DNA of 64,000 bases from Pipra filicauda (lineage: Eukaryota; Chordata; Aves; Passeriformes; Pipridae), in NCBI RefSeq assembly GCF_003945595.2, contig NW_024104532.1, forward strand, positions 5,951,501 through 6,015,500, written 5' to 3'. Each line of letters begins with the position of its first letter. Position 1 is the first letter of the stretch. Under the pieces are notes generated by a model. The model did not search any database and was not told the DNA's origin. It worked only from the letters and a program-made list of their open reading frames with translations. Below, one piece after another: positions 53,001 to 64,000 of this stretch. The position numbers were made by a program, and so were the translations under genes.

Positions 53001-56000
53001 TACTGCAGGACCAGCTGCAGGCAGCTCCCCCTGTGACCCTGACAGGCACAGCCATGCTCAGCTGGGCCAGCCGTGCTGTGAGCCAGTGGGGAGAGCTTTC
53101 CTCGCTCCTGCATTTACAGCAGGACACACATCCCTCTCCAGTGAGAGCTGAGGGTGGTGGTGCCAAGCCAGCACAGCAGTGGTGCCGGATCAGGACAGTG
53201 GTGGTGCCAGATCAGCCCAGTGGTGATGCCAGGCCAGCCCAGTGGGCGACTGTGCAACCCCACTCCCCCCAGCCCACCCCACTGCTCTGCACCAGCATGG
53301 CTGGCACCCAGCTTGCTCCACAGCCTCCCACAGGATTTGGACAAGGGGGATTAGTCAAACCGAAGCCTGGATTGACCCCAGCCTTGGGTCTGCGAGAAGG
53401 AAACTATAATCCAGTCCCTGGCAAATCGGGAGCAGAGCGAGCGCTCAGGGATAAATCCAGCGAGTTTTCCACCCACCCCAGCAGCTGAGCTCCTCCAGCA
53501 GCTGAGCTCCCCCAGGCACACTCCCCATTCATTTCCTACCTACACAAGGCACATTCTGTGACTGCCCAATGTCACCTCCAGATTAATATTTTGCAGACGA
53601 AATGAGCATCAAACACTATTTTCATGGTAGACTGACAATTTCATGCTCCTCAGGATTTTGTCACATAAGACCTGCCCTGTGATATGTGGAAGGGACCTTC
53701 CTGTGGGAGGACAAAGCCGCTGCCTCACTGCTCATCCACACAGCTGATGGAGCTGCTGGTTCCACCTCTTGTCCCCAGACATGACCCTCACTGCCCAGCA
53801 CTGCACTCACACTGTTCCTTCTGTTGCCTGTCCCTGAGCCTGTTCTCAGACATGGGCATGGACTTGTTGCCCACTAAAGACCCACCTGAGTCTGCAGAGA
53901 CCTCAGAGAACAAACAGAACATTTTTCTTATCTGAAGTTAAACCCCTGAACTCCTCATGCTACTCCCATCAGAACAGCATTCCCCTTAAAGAAGTGATGG
54001 TTTGAAAAGATGTTTTTTTAACTTACTTCTCCCACTGAAAAATAGCCAGTGTCAGTAAAATCCCACCAGGCAGTTCACAGTTTCCCTGCTTTTCCAAGGA
54101 GGAGTGTGCAGAAACACAGCCATGTTCCCAAACCCCATTCACAGTGACTCAAACCCATGTGATAACCCTGCCTGGCACGTTGCTGTTACAGCACGTCTGG
54201 ACACAGATACCAGCAGGGTCATTGCTGTGGAAAAGAGAGGAAAAAATATCTGAAAGATCAGTGACTGAGCCAGTGCCCCCCTCAGCAGCCTCCCAATGTG
54301 TGGTGGTGAGCACAGAGTGGACAGAGCAGCCAGGTTGCCCCAAAGGGCAGCCGAGCGTGTGGATGTCACACCCTGAGGGGTTGGACCTCAAAGGGCAGCC
54401 AAGTGTGTGGATGCCACACCCTGAGCTGCTCTGAGGCACTGGAAGCAACTAATTAAAACGGGAAAACCCTTTTTGTTTTTTTTTCTTAGTTTCCATGGCA
54501 CTGCTTTGCTGACGAACATTTGAAATTGATTAGCTCTGCCATGTGCATTTTACAGCCAAAAAAAGCCAAATGGCCCACACCGCCTTGCCACTTAAATGCT
54601 CTGTGGAATGTACACAAGGAAAAGAGACAAATCTCTTTGCTGGGGCAGAAAGGCAGCAGCAGCACAGCAGCCCTCCTCTGAGGCGTCTCCCATCACAGCC
54701 ACTCTGGGGCTGCCATCAGGGGGGCACAGCACAGCCTCCCTGGGAAACTGCGCACAGGAGCCAAGAACTCCGAGTGCTTCGGCAAAATGGGAGATACAAA
54801 CCAGGCTTTATGATGGAATTTGCTGGAGAGCGTGAAGTGGCAGCTCCTAATCAGAGAGGGCTGTGTGACAGCTACAAACATGAAGAATTAGGCACACAAC
54901 GGCCCTGCCCATCACACCTTCCCACCAGCGGCACAGCCCACGCCAAACACTGGCAGCACCCGGTGCCCACCGGCTCCGAGGGACAGAGCACCCAGGGTGT
55001 CACCACAGACTGACTGCTCTGTGAGGGACCAAAGCAAACACATCCTCTCTTTGAAAAGGTTTAAACCCTGAATATTACTTGTGTCAATTATCTCTTGCAC
55101 ACATCCCATGGCACAGGTACAGCGAGCGGCGCTCAGGAGCACATCGAGGCTGCTACACGAGGCTGAAGGGCTGCAGTTATTAGACCTGGGGCGATTCAAA
55201 TCAGCAGAGCTATTCTCCTGACAGCAAACACCACACTTCACACCCTAAGCAGAGTTAAATATTCCTTTTGCACTATGTGGGTTAGAAATTCCTCAGAGGA
55301 TGATGCTCATCAAGCGCATTTAAACCATTAAGCCAAATGGGTGAGAAATGACTGCAGCAAGGTGGGTTTAAAACCCTTTTTCGCTTGTTTGTGGTTGAAA
55401 ATTAAACTGTGGATGGATGTGGCTTTACTCCAAAGCACGAGCATCACAGGACAATTACATGGCAGAGATACACCAAGCTGCAGCAAAACGGTTACAGCTA
55501 TGTAAATATCTGTCTAAGTAAAATCATCAAAACATTAGATCAAAAGGAGCTGGCAGAAGACTCCTCAATCCTCTGTCCTCAGGGACCGCAGGCACTACAC
55601 AGCAGATACCAATAACCATAACACCGAGCACTTACAGCGTGTTTTACCTCCCGGTGCCGTGGTGAAGTAGGAGCCGCGCGCTCCTGCGGGGCCACTCACC
55701 AGGAGCAGGAACAGCAGTGCCTGATCCCAGTGACTGGCAGACACCAAAAAGCAACTCCTCCAGCCACACAGCACCGAGCTGCTACCAGGAGTGAAAAGGG
55801 CTGAGAGTAAAACAAAAGCTGAAACTTTCAAGGCAGAGAGTGGACTCCAGCAGTGTCCAGTTCTCTGATATTTCAGTATGCCTTTCCACAAGGGAAAAAG
55901 AAATCCTAGGACCTTCTCAGTGTGTTTAACCAGAGAAGGAAGCACTACCTGGGGTAACACCTTTAACACTTCTGCTTTTCCAAACCCTGCTTCCTGCCCC

Positions 56001-59000
56001 ACTGAGCTGTTGGAGCCCCAGCTCCAACAGCTGGATGCCAAGCAAACCTCTCCAACAGGCTGTCAGGCAATGGCACGTTAGGCTGGAAATGCTGCCTGAA
56101 CAGCAGACACACATCTACATGAAACAAATGGTCTCTTGCTCTGTAAAGGAAAAGGCTGCCAGCCACCAGGAGCAACCCCGTACAGAGACAAGAATTAACC
56201 ACCTGCCCAGGGTTTTTAATGGCATCATCCACAATGGAACTGGGAGCCACAGAGTGAGGCCAGGGCAATCACAGTAACAATTTTGTACTATAAAACCCAC
56301 AAGTGCTCACAATGCAAATTCTGATAGGATGATAATAAATTACCAGATGGTCTGCTCTGCTTACTGTCATGACCAGGAGGAAAAACTCATGTAGAAGAAG
56401 TACTTGTGCTCCCACAGCAGCAGCACCTGCACATGTGAATGCTCCAGGAGAGGTAGGCTCATGTCCTGCCTCCTCACCAGGATGGACACGGCCTGTGGGG
56501 TGGCACAGCAGCACTGTGGCACTGGGGTACCTGACACGGGACAGAACGTGGCACTGGTGGCACACCTGCCCAGAGCTTGCACAGCCCCACGGCAGCTCTC
56601 TCCTCCATTCCCATGCCCGTTCACCATCCAAAGCACCGGCCTCCAAACAAGGATGCCCTCTGACATCAACTGACCACGGCAGGATGGCACTGCAGGTACC
56701 AGGGCACACAGGGGACACCAGCAGCAATTTTCATCCAAGTCCCTGCAGTAAAAGGCTCCTTGACAGCCACGGTTCCCCACACTCACCCGTAGCATGGTGA
56801 TCATGGAGGGGTCTCGGAGACGGCCATCCTCATCCTTGAGGTTGTATCCCTCCGGTCTCTTGTCCCGCTCGCTGACCTTCCATAGCTTCACAGTCTTATC
56901 TGGGGGAGGAAAGAGGAGAGTGTCACCTGAGCCACACACTGATGGACACACCAAGACCATGCTGGCTGGAAAAATCTGCTGTCCCCCAATGCCACATGCT
57001 GGAAGGGGTGACAGATGTACCTGTCCCCACAGAAAGCTGCTCACGTGCAGCTCTGCAGAGGAGCAAAGACACATGGGGCATTCTGGACACACCTCAAAGG
57101 ACATGACAGGGTTTCTGTAGTTCACTCAGAGTCATCCTGACTTTCCCCACCCAGAACTGTGCACAGACCAGTACTCACCAGGGACCGAAGTCAGCTCCAA
57201 CCTCCCCCACAGTTCCCTGTCCCCTCCCAGTGTCCCCTCCCGGCATCCCATCCCCTGTGCCACAGAGTCCTTGGGGAAGGAACCCCAAGAACACATGGGG
57301 TTATTCTGAATAATGTTGTTTTCTTTGCTCCCTCCTAGCAGGGACTCCATCCATAGTTTATCATCACTTCCACCAGGTTTCATACACAATCCCATCATCC
57401 ATCTTCATTTTCTCCCTTACACGGTAACTCCAATGGAGCACCATTAATTTTGTTTTTATTAACCTGTTCTACTTCGGGGGGTTCGATATAAAATGTTAGT
57501 AAGAACAAAAAGAAACAGCATAACACGGGAGTATTTCCAAAAGAATCGTTTTGATAACCTGCCTGCGTATGGAACACCATTCCACATGGAAGAGTAATAT
57601 CCCTGTTAATCAAAAAACTATTTAAAAACTCAATTAACAGAACATTATGCTGTATAATTAATCTTAATTGCATTTCAATGATTCTCCCCTCAAATGAGTT
57701 TAGTAAGTCTTTGAATTTTATTACAATGATCAATAGAGTCAATTCTACAACACAAAGTAAGTTGGTTATGGAAGATGATTAGACCCCTCCTATTCCCCTG
57801 AAGTAATTAAGTCACATCCATCTTAAGGTCCCATTCATCCCAAGTAATATTCCTGGATCCTCATGATATTTATCAGAACATAACATGGAACTGCTGAGCT
57901 GAACGGAACTGCAAATTGAAACAAATCAGCTGCAGTTTGTCTTGAAAAAGAAAAAAAAAAAAACACAAGAGTTCCCAGGATCCAAAGAATAAAAAACAAA
58001 AGTTGTCAGCAAGGAAGAAGTCTCCCTCCCTCCACCTCCCGTTCTCTCTGAGCCCAGGCACCCGCGGCCGTGGGCACTCACCGTTGGTGGAGAGCAGGAA
58101 ATAGGCCGCGTTCTGCTGTGGCAGCCATCGGATCTTATTGATCTTCTCCTCGATCTCCAGGCTCTTCAGGTAATCGAACTCCGGCTCGTGGCTCTGGAAG
58201 GTGCTGTAGACATTGTACTCTCCCCTGCGGTGGGGCTGGTTCTTGCTCTGCAGAGGGAGAGGCAGGAGCTGAAGGCGCTGGCAGCGGGCTCGGGGCTCTC
58301 CAGGGTTTGTGAAGCAACGCAAGAGCAGGGCTGGACACCCCGGGATGGCCTCTCCTGGCACCAGGGCTCCTGGTGTGCTCAGTGGGAACAGAGTGGGAAT
58401 GGAGCAGGAATGGAGAGGGGACAGAGGAGAATCGGAGAAGGAACAGAGTTGGAATGGAGAGGGAATGGAGCAGGAACAGAGCGAGAACAGAGTGGGAATG
58501 GTGAGGGAACAGAATGAGAACACAGCGGGAATGGAGAAGAAATGTAGAGGGAATGGAGTGGAAACACAGAGGGAATGGAGAGGGAGTGTAGCATGAACAG
58601 ATCCCACCGCACTGGCCGTTCCCAGTGAATGGGTGGGACTGAGCTCCAGCTCCTGCTGGGTGCTGGACTCACCACAGAGGAGCCACTGGCAGCAGCCACT
58701 GGTATGGGCTGGGCAGTGCCTGCCCAGTGGGTCCATGGTTACAGAGTAAGGATAACACAGCAAGAAGCAGGACGTGGTCCCTGTGGGAACTGACACTGTG
58801 CCCCAGTTCAGTGCTTGGAAGACACCGTGTATCTGCAAATGCCACAAATGAACCAACAGCACCGGGCTCCAAACAGGGCTGAGGTAATTAAATAAAACCA
58901 CCGTGGAGATGAACCTCCCACACACGAATGGAGCGTTTGGGGGGCTGAAGCCCCACATGTCCCCTGGAGCAGGAGCTGAGCGGATACACCTGGAGTGATG

Positions 59001-59894
59001 CTGGAGGCTTAAAGTTCAAGAAAAGCAGCAGAGTAATGAAATGAGAGGGAAAGGAGAAATGAAATAGTGATGGAAAGGCTGATGACTGTCTACACATGCA
59101 ACTTTTAACCACTGGGTTCTCTCCAGCCTGAAGAGAAATAATTTTGAGGCTTTAACTTTGAGAAAAATTTAAAACTGTGACATGTCTCATGGCCAGGTCT
59201 GACTCATCCCTTTCAGTGCGGGGGAGGACAGGTCCCACCAGCTCAGCCCGGGCCAGAGCAGCAAACCAGGATGGCTTCGGAAATGGTGGGGACCCTCCCT
59301 GGTGGGGGGAGCCAGCACAGCTCCTCCAGCCAGGCTGGCAGGAGACCCACCAGTGCTGGGCCATGCTGAGGGCTGAGGGCCAAGCACACACCACCCTGGC
59401 AGGCGTGACCTCCAGCTTCCAGCAGGGCGTTTGCTAACAATTCCTGGGCATAGTTTGGGAAGGGAAACGCAATCGTTGCATCCATCTACACTTTCCAGAA
59501 TTTTGGTGGTGTGAGGGGGCTCTTGGGGTGGTGTCACCTCTGAGACAGGCTCTCACCACACACTCTGACCCACTGCCTGATCCCCGTTACACTTGGAACA
59601 GAAGGATGCAGGAAATGTGACTTCTGGAGGGTGTCTGACAGGAGGAAATCTGGCCCTGCTGATGTTAATAGTGGCTTTTCAGCTTGGAGTCTGCCAGGAG
59701 AGCCCTGAGGTTAGGAGTGACACAGGCAGATTAGGAAACAGCAGGATGCTTCACTTAAAAGGATAAAATGGGCATTTTGCATTCACTGGCACTTACCTCC
59801 TGCTCACGCTGAAATATTACAACCCGGCCCCCCTTGTCCCCTGTTGCCAGTAACTCTCCAGTGTGGTTGAACTCGACTGTGGAGATGATGTCAG
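43791..59894 (-). CDS. PPP2R2B: PPP2R2B, PP2A regulatory subunit B55-beta, residues 24-443, 5' end outside window
   Basis: Seven-bladed WD40 propeller that binds the PP2A scaffold/catalytic dimer and selects substrates, mainly in neurons. Eight exons on the minus strand (59894-59797, 58247-58082, 56899-56787, 50139-49962, 48735-48571, 45402-45233, 44685-44594, 44070-43791) total 1,262 nt; all junctions join in frame. The protein matches B55-beta rather than alpha at diagnostic positions recalled from the family: [31 protein letters not shown] blades with [11 protein letters not shown], and the end [11 protein letters not shown]. The first coding exon (about 23 residues) and the alternative 5' exons, including the one carrying the human SCA12 CAG repeat, are not in the window. 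One intron has a U12-type splice site. The final exon ends with TAG. Confidence 0.96.
44594..44685 (-). CDS. PPP2R2B: PPP2R2B exon, residues 321-350
   Basis: [30 protein letters not shown]. Acceptor ctggcag, donor gtgagt at 44593. Confidence 0.97.
45233..45402 (-). CDS. PPP2R2B: PPP2R2B exon, residues 264-320
   Basis: [20 protein letters not shown] through [17 protein letters not shown]. Acceptor tctacag, donor gtgagt. Contains the highly conserved B55 signature blade [18 protein letters not shown]. Confidence 0.97.
48571..48735 (-). CDS. PPP2R2B: PPP2R2B exon, residues 209-263
   Basis: [20 protein letters not shown] through [20 protein letters not shown] and K. The acceptor (cctgtcag) belongs to the U12-type intron; the donor is gtgagt. 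Centre of the propeller. Confidence 0.96.
48736..49961 (-). other. PPP2R2B: U12-type (minor spliceosome) intron of PPP2R2B, 1,226 nt
   Basis: On the minus strand the intron begins GTATCCTTTGG, a perfect match to the U12 5' splice-site consensus. It ends with CTCCTTTACTC (48756-48746), resembling the U12 branch motif TTCCTTRAY, with the likely branch A at 48749, 13 nt before the exon. There is no polypyrimidine tract at the acceptor, as expected for U12 introns. It also contains a CpG-bearing conserved-looking stretch near 49,320-49,470. Confidence 0.85.
49962..50139 (-). CDS. PPP2R2B: PPP2R2B exon, residues 150-208, with U12-type donor
   Basis: [20 protein letters not shown] through [17 protein letters not shown]. 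The acceptor is cctacag. The donor is GTATCCTTT, the U12-type (minor spliceosome) consensus, unlike every other donor in the gene. Confidence 0.96.
53155..53252. repeat. Tandem repeat, about 30-bp units
   Basis: About three copies of 'gtggtgccagatcagcccag'-like units in a PPP2R2B intron. Confidence 0.75.
54342..54425. repeat. Direct duplication with 48-bp period
   Basis: Two copies (54342-54377 and 54390-54425) sharing 'aaagggcagcc', 'gtgtggatg' and 'cacaccctgag', in a PPP2R2B intron. Confidence 0.8.
56787..56899 (-). CDS. PPP2R2B: PPP2R2B exon, residues 112-149
   Basis: [38 protein letters not shown]. The DPSMITMLR stretch differs from DPATITTLR in human (from memory), otherwise near identical. 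Acceptor cccccag, donor gtgagt. Confidence 0.95.
57395..57885. other. AT-rich intronic block, candidate conserved non-coding element
   Basis: About 490 bases of AT-rich, non-repetitive sequence set in an otherwise GC-rich PPP2R2B intron. It contains several homeodomain-like cores (TTAATTG, ATTAAT, TAATTAA). No splice-framed coding sequence fits it. Enhancer function is inferred from texture only. Confidence 0.4.
58082..58247 (-). CDS. PPP2R2B: PPP2R2B exon, residues 57-111
   Basis: [20 protein letters not shown] through [15 protein letters not shown]. The acceptor is ctctgcag and the donor gtgagt. Human has Val in place of the Pro before HRRGEY, from memory. A purine-rich minisatellite lies just upstream in the intron. 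Confidence 0.96.
58381..58600. repeat. Purine-rich minisatellite (GGGAATGGAG-type units)
   Basis: About 220 bases made almost entirely of A and G on the plus strand, with diverged 10-22 bp units (gggaatggag, caggaacaga). It lies in the PPP2R2B intron just upstream of the exon at 58,247. The minus-strand frame spanning it (Ser/Pro/Phe/Leu-rich) is spurious. Confidence 0.9.
59797..59894 (-). CDS. PPP2R2B: PPP2R2B exon, residues 24-56
   Basis: [20 protein letters not shown] through VVIFQREQE, the first propeller blade. The acceptor is ttctcag and the donor gtaagt. The first two bases complete an Ala codon, so an upstream exon ending in one base must exist beyond 59,894. Confidence 0.96.
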
Positions 59895-60231
59895 CTGAGA
59901 AGGAGAAGACAAAGACAATTTAAGTAACTGCAGCCTGGCTTCCGCAGGCATCCAGAAAGCGCCATTCCCCGTGCAGCTACACGCCCTGTCAGTGCTCCAT
60001 CCCCTGTGGCATCTCCATAAATCCCTGTTTTTCTATTGTCTCTAACACTAAACAGACCCAGCATTTTGGAACTATGCTGTCATGAGCCCACACCTGCCTG
60101 GTGCTCCTGCCTGGTGCTCCTGCACCCCTGCCCTGGCCTGTGCCCCAACGCCGGAGCCAGGGAGATTTCCAGGCACTGTGCCTGTGCTAAATGCAGCCTG
60201 GGGACTGCTGCTGGCAGCACAGGCGCAGGGC

Positions 60232-60286
60232 TGGGTGGCACAGCATGGCATGGCACAGCATGGCACGGCATGGCATGGCACGGTCC
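60232..60286. repeat. GGCATGGCAC short tandem repeat
   Basis: Five to six copies of ggcayggcac/ggcacagcat in the 5' intron of PPP2R2B. Confidence 0.85.
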
Positions 60287-61160
60287 CCCAGGGGAGTGCC
60301 CTAGGGAGTCACCCCACCGCTTCGGGTGACACAATTGATTCCTGGGACCTGGAGAGGGCTCAGTGCCACCAGTGCCCCAGCACCTCATCCTGGCACCTGC
60401 CATGGCACCCAGGTGTTGGGCAAGTCTCACTCCCACCTGGCCCTTATGCCACCTTCCGTCTGGGGTGATGGTTTGCCTTCCTCCTCAGAGGAGAGGGCGC
60501 AGATGAATGAGGACACCTTTGTCCTCTGCCTCTGAGCTCTCCAGGCAGAGCAGCCCAGGTGACCACATCCACACTGCTGCTTTCCTGTGCCTGTTGCCAA
60601 ATCTGCCACTGCCTACCAAGGTAAATTAAAGTGACACCTTTCAGCCTTCCATCAGCCCAAAGGCCACCATGCTCACATCATTCCCTTTCCCCACAAACCA
60701 AGGTGCCATCTCCAGGGTGCTGGGCTCAGCAGCGGGAGAAGTGATGGGACCTGTAACTGCAAACGCTTTAATCTGCAGTGTTTACCCTTCAGGCAACGCG
60801 GACGGGAGCTGCTAATGATTGGATTTATTGGGCCTATTTTTAGAAGAATGTCAGAGGTTAATTCCACAGCAATTACTGCCCAACTGGTGCTCTACCCACT
60901 GCCTGGGGAGCCACACTCTGCCAGCACGGAGCCGGGAAACGGGAAGAGCAACCACTGCCTCGGAGCCCCAACACTGGGTGCAGGATGAATTCTGCGATGA
61001 GCAGCACTTGGCCATGACAGCTGCCAGCTCACTCCTGCCATTTGCACTCTCTGTCCCTCTCATTTCTGCAGCACCAGGACTGACAGGGCTGCACAGCCCA
61101 GGGCTGCAGCCCCGCAGCCCTGGGAAGGGGCAGACCCCGGTGCTGGCACGGCGGCAAACA

Positions 61161-61294
61161 CTGGCTGTGCACACAGGCCATGGCACTGCCCAGGCTGCAG
61201 GCACTGGCTGTGCACACAGGCCATGGCACTGCCCAGGCTGCAGGCACTGGCTGTGCACACAGGCCATGGCACTGCCCAGGCTGCAGGCACTGGC
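61161..61294. repeat. Minisatellite, 43-bp unit, three near-identical copies
   Basis: Copies begin at 61161, 61204 and 61247, each starting 'ctggctgtgcacacaggcca'. Near-identity suggests a recent, probably polymorphic expansion. Confidence 0.92.
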
Positions 61295-62847
61295 ACCTCA
61301 GAGCCCTCTGAGCACTGCTGTGGCCCCTCCTGATTATCAGCTCTGTTGTGTACCAGCAGAGAAAGCCTCAGAACCATATAAAATGAGTTGTCCCTTCTCC
61401 CTCCCATATCCCATATCCCTCTCAGATACAGATCAGAAAGTTACAAGAGCAGATGAGAAAAGACGAAATGCAGTGACTGGCCCGGGCTCCTGGTGTTGCT
61501 GGGACCACTAAGGGACTGTCTTCCAGGACACCAGGCAAGGCAGCACCCCCCCAAACACATGCCCCACGCTGTGGCATTACCCAGGCAAGCCACCTCAGAG
61601 CCCTCTCACACGGCCACAGGCTCTCCCAAAACCACACGCCTCTGCCCTGCCCTGGACACCATCTCAGCTGAGCAAGTGACTCCAGGCAGATGTGGGAGTT
61701 AGAATGGCCACCCTGTCCCAGTGGTGTAGGGCACTCAATAGCACACACCAGTGCTCACCACACACACCACTGCTCACCAAACCCACCAGTGCTCACAGGC
61801 ACACACAGCTGGATTTGCTGGCACTTGGCTGGAGAGCTCCAATCCAAAGCACTTTGTTCCCTCACATGGAACCTGTGTGCCTCAGGCACACGGATGCCAG
61901 GAAGGGTTTAACCATCTGCTGCCAATGCTCAGGAAGGCTGAGGAGCACTGCAGAGGGGCAGAGCTCCACTCAGGCTCACACCAGTGGCTACAGCCAGGCA
62001 TGGGCAGCACCCAGCAGGGATGTCAGTCTTTTTGGGTTAAAGTTATGGAATGGATCCTGGACTTCTTCAGAGCACCCGCTCCTCTCTCTTGGTTGGGTCT
62101 GAACTATTGGTTAAATATCATTCCCATTTAGCAAAGTCCCACAACCATTGGCAGGACAGGCATTCTTAACACCTGTTAGAGGCTGGGGAGGGACACTGGA
62201 GCAGGGTAAATCCCATTTGTGCTCCTGGAACGTGCCTGCCTCGCTACAGCATGTGAAGGTCCTGCAGAGCCAGAACACAGATCTGCAATTCTGTGGAACA
62301 GTCATTGGGTCTAACACATAGGAGAACTAACACATCCCTGGGAAGATAAGCCAAAGCCATCTCCCATTCCCACAGTAACTGCAGCCACAGCTGCCCACAG
62401 GTGCCACAGCAAAGTCAGACACCTTCAAGCACTGAAACTCTATGTTTGGCACCAAGTCTGGCTCAGCAGCTTCAGCTGAGCCCCAGCTCACACAGATGTT
62501 TTCCTTCCTGCAGCAGGACCCCCACCCTGGTGAGTGTCGCTATGACACCATGGGCTGAGCCCAGTGCCACTGAGGTGTCACGTGGAGAACACGCTGGGGA
62601 TAGGCTTGGAACAGCCACCCCAGCAGCAGCCAAGGGACTGGACAGGCAGCGGCCATGGTCAGGCAGTGCTAACGTGCACCCCTCACTGAGACATGCTTCT
62701 GCCTTCTAAAATTACTCAGCTGAAAATGTACCTGTTTTGCACTATTTAATCCTCTCCATCCCCAGCTGCCAGTTTTAGGTCACTCCCTTTTCAATGAATT
62801 AAAAATAACTTTCATGCTGCAGCGAGACATTTTTCAGACATGACCTA

Positions 62848-62855
62848 ATGCAAAT
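62848..62855 (+). promoter_or_regulatory. Perfect POU octamer ATGCAAAT
   Basis: ATGCAAAT extended to the partial palindrome ATGCAAATGCAT, inside an AT-rich stretch (62,740-62,870) of the PPP2R2B 5' intron. A single short motif, so functional support is weak. Confidence 0.35.
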
Positions 62856-64000
62856 GCATCACCCTGTCAGCAGGGCTGTGGTCTGAGACACTAGGGCAGG
62901 GCACCACAGGGACCCTTGTGGCACCCCAGCTCACCCACCCATTTACACTGCACCCACAGGGACAGGGGGCTGCAGGTCCACATACTCTCCTGGACCTTCT
63001 GTTTACTCATGTCCGCTGTCAGGACTTCAGACAAGGATAACAACAGAGCCTGGCTAACAACACCTTTCACGCCTTAAAAAAACGCCCTAAATGTTAAAAA
63101 AACTGTCTTGTGAGCAGAAGTATCCAACCCAAGCCCACCACAGTCAACAGGAGCATCATCCCCCAACACCCCGTGGGCTGGGTGCCTGCTCTTCTCCCAG
63201 GTGTCTCCAGGCAGTAATAGCAGCCTGGCATGGCACAGGAGAACATCCCGAAGGGAAACAGAGGGGTTCTACAGAGGTTACAGCTCGGGAGCACAGAGCA
63301 GCACCAGCTCCTTTCCAAAGGTGTCTCTGGACAAACCTGGGCCCCTCCAGCACTGGCGGTCAGTCACGGCTGCTGCCTGCACATCCCACCCACTGCCCTC
63401 GAGAGACATGACAGGGTGATTATTAATTAAAACGCACATGTATTCGCGCTGAGATGATCAATAATTTATGCCCATTTCTCCTAAGGTTCCTTCAGCAGTT
63501 TTGTGACAACAGAAAGGAAAAAACCTTCCCTCTTTTTTGCTTTTTTTTCATTTCCTTCATCACCTCCTACACGCTCAGTGCCCCGAATGCGGGAATTTAA
63601 AGCAAACAGTTTCCATGGAGACTCAGCCCCGCCGTCCTCCCTCCCCTCCCATCCTCCCTTCCCTCGGCATCACTGCATCTTCACGCTCTCGTGCTAAAAA
63701 TATCGAAGACGGGATTTGATTTCCGCCGTAGCGATACAGTTTTATGAGAAAAATAGGAAATTTACAATACACCCCCCTCCCCCTCTCCCAGTGTGGAGGA
63801 AGGCGTGCTCTCCACCAGGAATGGGGAATGACTGTTATTAAAAAGAAAGGAGATAAACCAGGGAAGCTTATGTCGGTGCTGAGACCTGGATCCCTGGAGC
63901 AGCCTGATCCGCAGCAGGGAGCTGTCCACACAGCCATCCCTCCCCTTCTGATCACCAGGGCAGGGGCCGAGTGCCCTGTCCCTTCTCCTGGAGCATCCCG

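Larger units (their letters stand above)
50140..56786. other. PPP2R2B: PPP2R2B intron of about 6.6 kb, no further gene seen
   Basis: Contains the tandem repeats at 53.2 and 54.3 kb and AT-richer patches near 52,040-52,200 and 55,200-55,400. No known exon or RNA gene recognised. Confidence 0.5.
59895..64000 (-). other. PPP2R2B: 5' intron of PPP2R2B, no coding exon found
   Basis: I looked for the missing N-terminal exon (MEEDID...HSYATE in the family) and did not see it. The stretch holds two tandem repeats, an octamer site and a CpG-bearing block near 63,570-63,760. It continues past the window edge. Confidence 0.6.

Noticed and set aside
57873..58958. 361-codon minus-strand frame
   Set aside because: It merges a true PPP2R2B exon (58,082-58,247) with intron sequence and the purine-rich minisatellite; the Ser/Pro/Phe runs are repeat translation.

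Overview
This is a vertebrate nuclear genome window, most likely from a bird. The proteins are vertebrate orthologues with near-human sequence. Intron 2 of the first gene carries a CR1 LINE 3' end, the typical sauropsid repeat. The TCERG1 coding region spans only about 30 kb, and GC-rich minisatellites are scattered throughout. There are no prokaryotic features.

Layout. 1-9,190 is intergenic DNA with no recognisable exon; it holds an orphan CpG island (about 5.4-6.3 kb), two simple minisatellites and a few AT-rich stretches that look like conserved non-coding elements. 9,190-10,080 is the CpG-island promoter of TCERG1, with a CTCF-like site, a full cAMP response element, an E-box, an ETS site and six CCAAT boxes. 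TCERG1 (CA150) runs on the + strand from the ATG at 9,948 to the stop at 39,627. I resolved 21 coding exons whose phases all join, giving 1,016 codons plus stop: a proline-rich N-terminus, three WW domains and six FF domains. Its 3'UTR probably ends just after an AATAAA at 40,519. About 40.56-42.1 kb is a short convergent intergenic gap. PPP2R2B (PP2A regulatory subunit B55-beta) follows on the - strand. Eight coding exons (59,894 down to 43,791) give residues 24-443 of the family's 443; the first coding exon lies beyond the window. The last 4.1 kb is the 5' intron of PPP2R2B.

How the genes relate. TCERG1 couples RNA polymerase II elongation to splicing in the nucleus. PPP2R2B is a WD40 propeller that selects substrates and localisation for the PP2A phosphatase, mainly in neurons. 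They are tail-to-tail neighbours, as I remember them in human 5q32, but no open GPR151 sits between them here.

Most notable signals. (1) A PPP2R2B intron (49,961 to 48,736) has a perfect minor-spliceosome (U12-type) 5' splice site and a fitting branch point. (2) A TCERG1 intron contains two PBX-MEIS composite sites, one overlapping a palindromic MEIS/TGIF site, in a block that looks like a conserved enhancer. (3) The Gln-Ala repeat of TCERG1, long and polymorphic in humans, is down to three units. (4) A 19-residue segment of mammalian TCERG1 appears to be missing. No wholly new biological system was identified.
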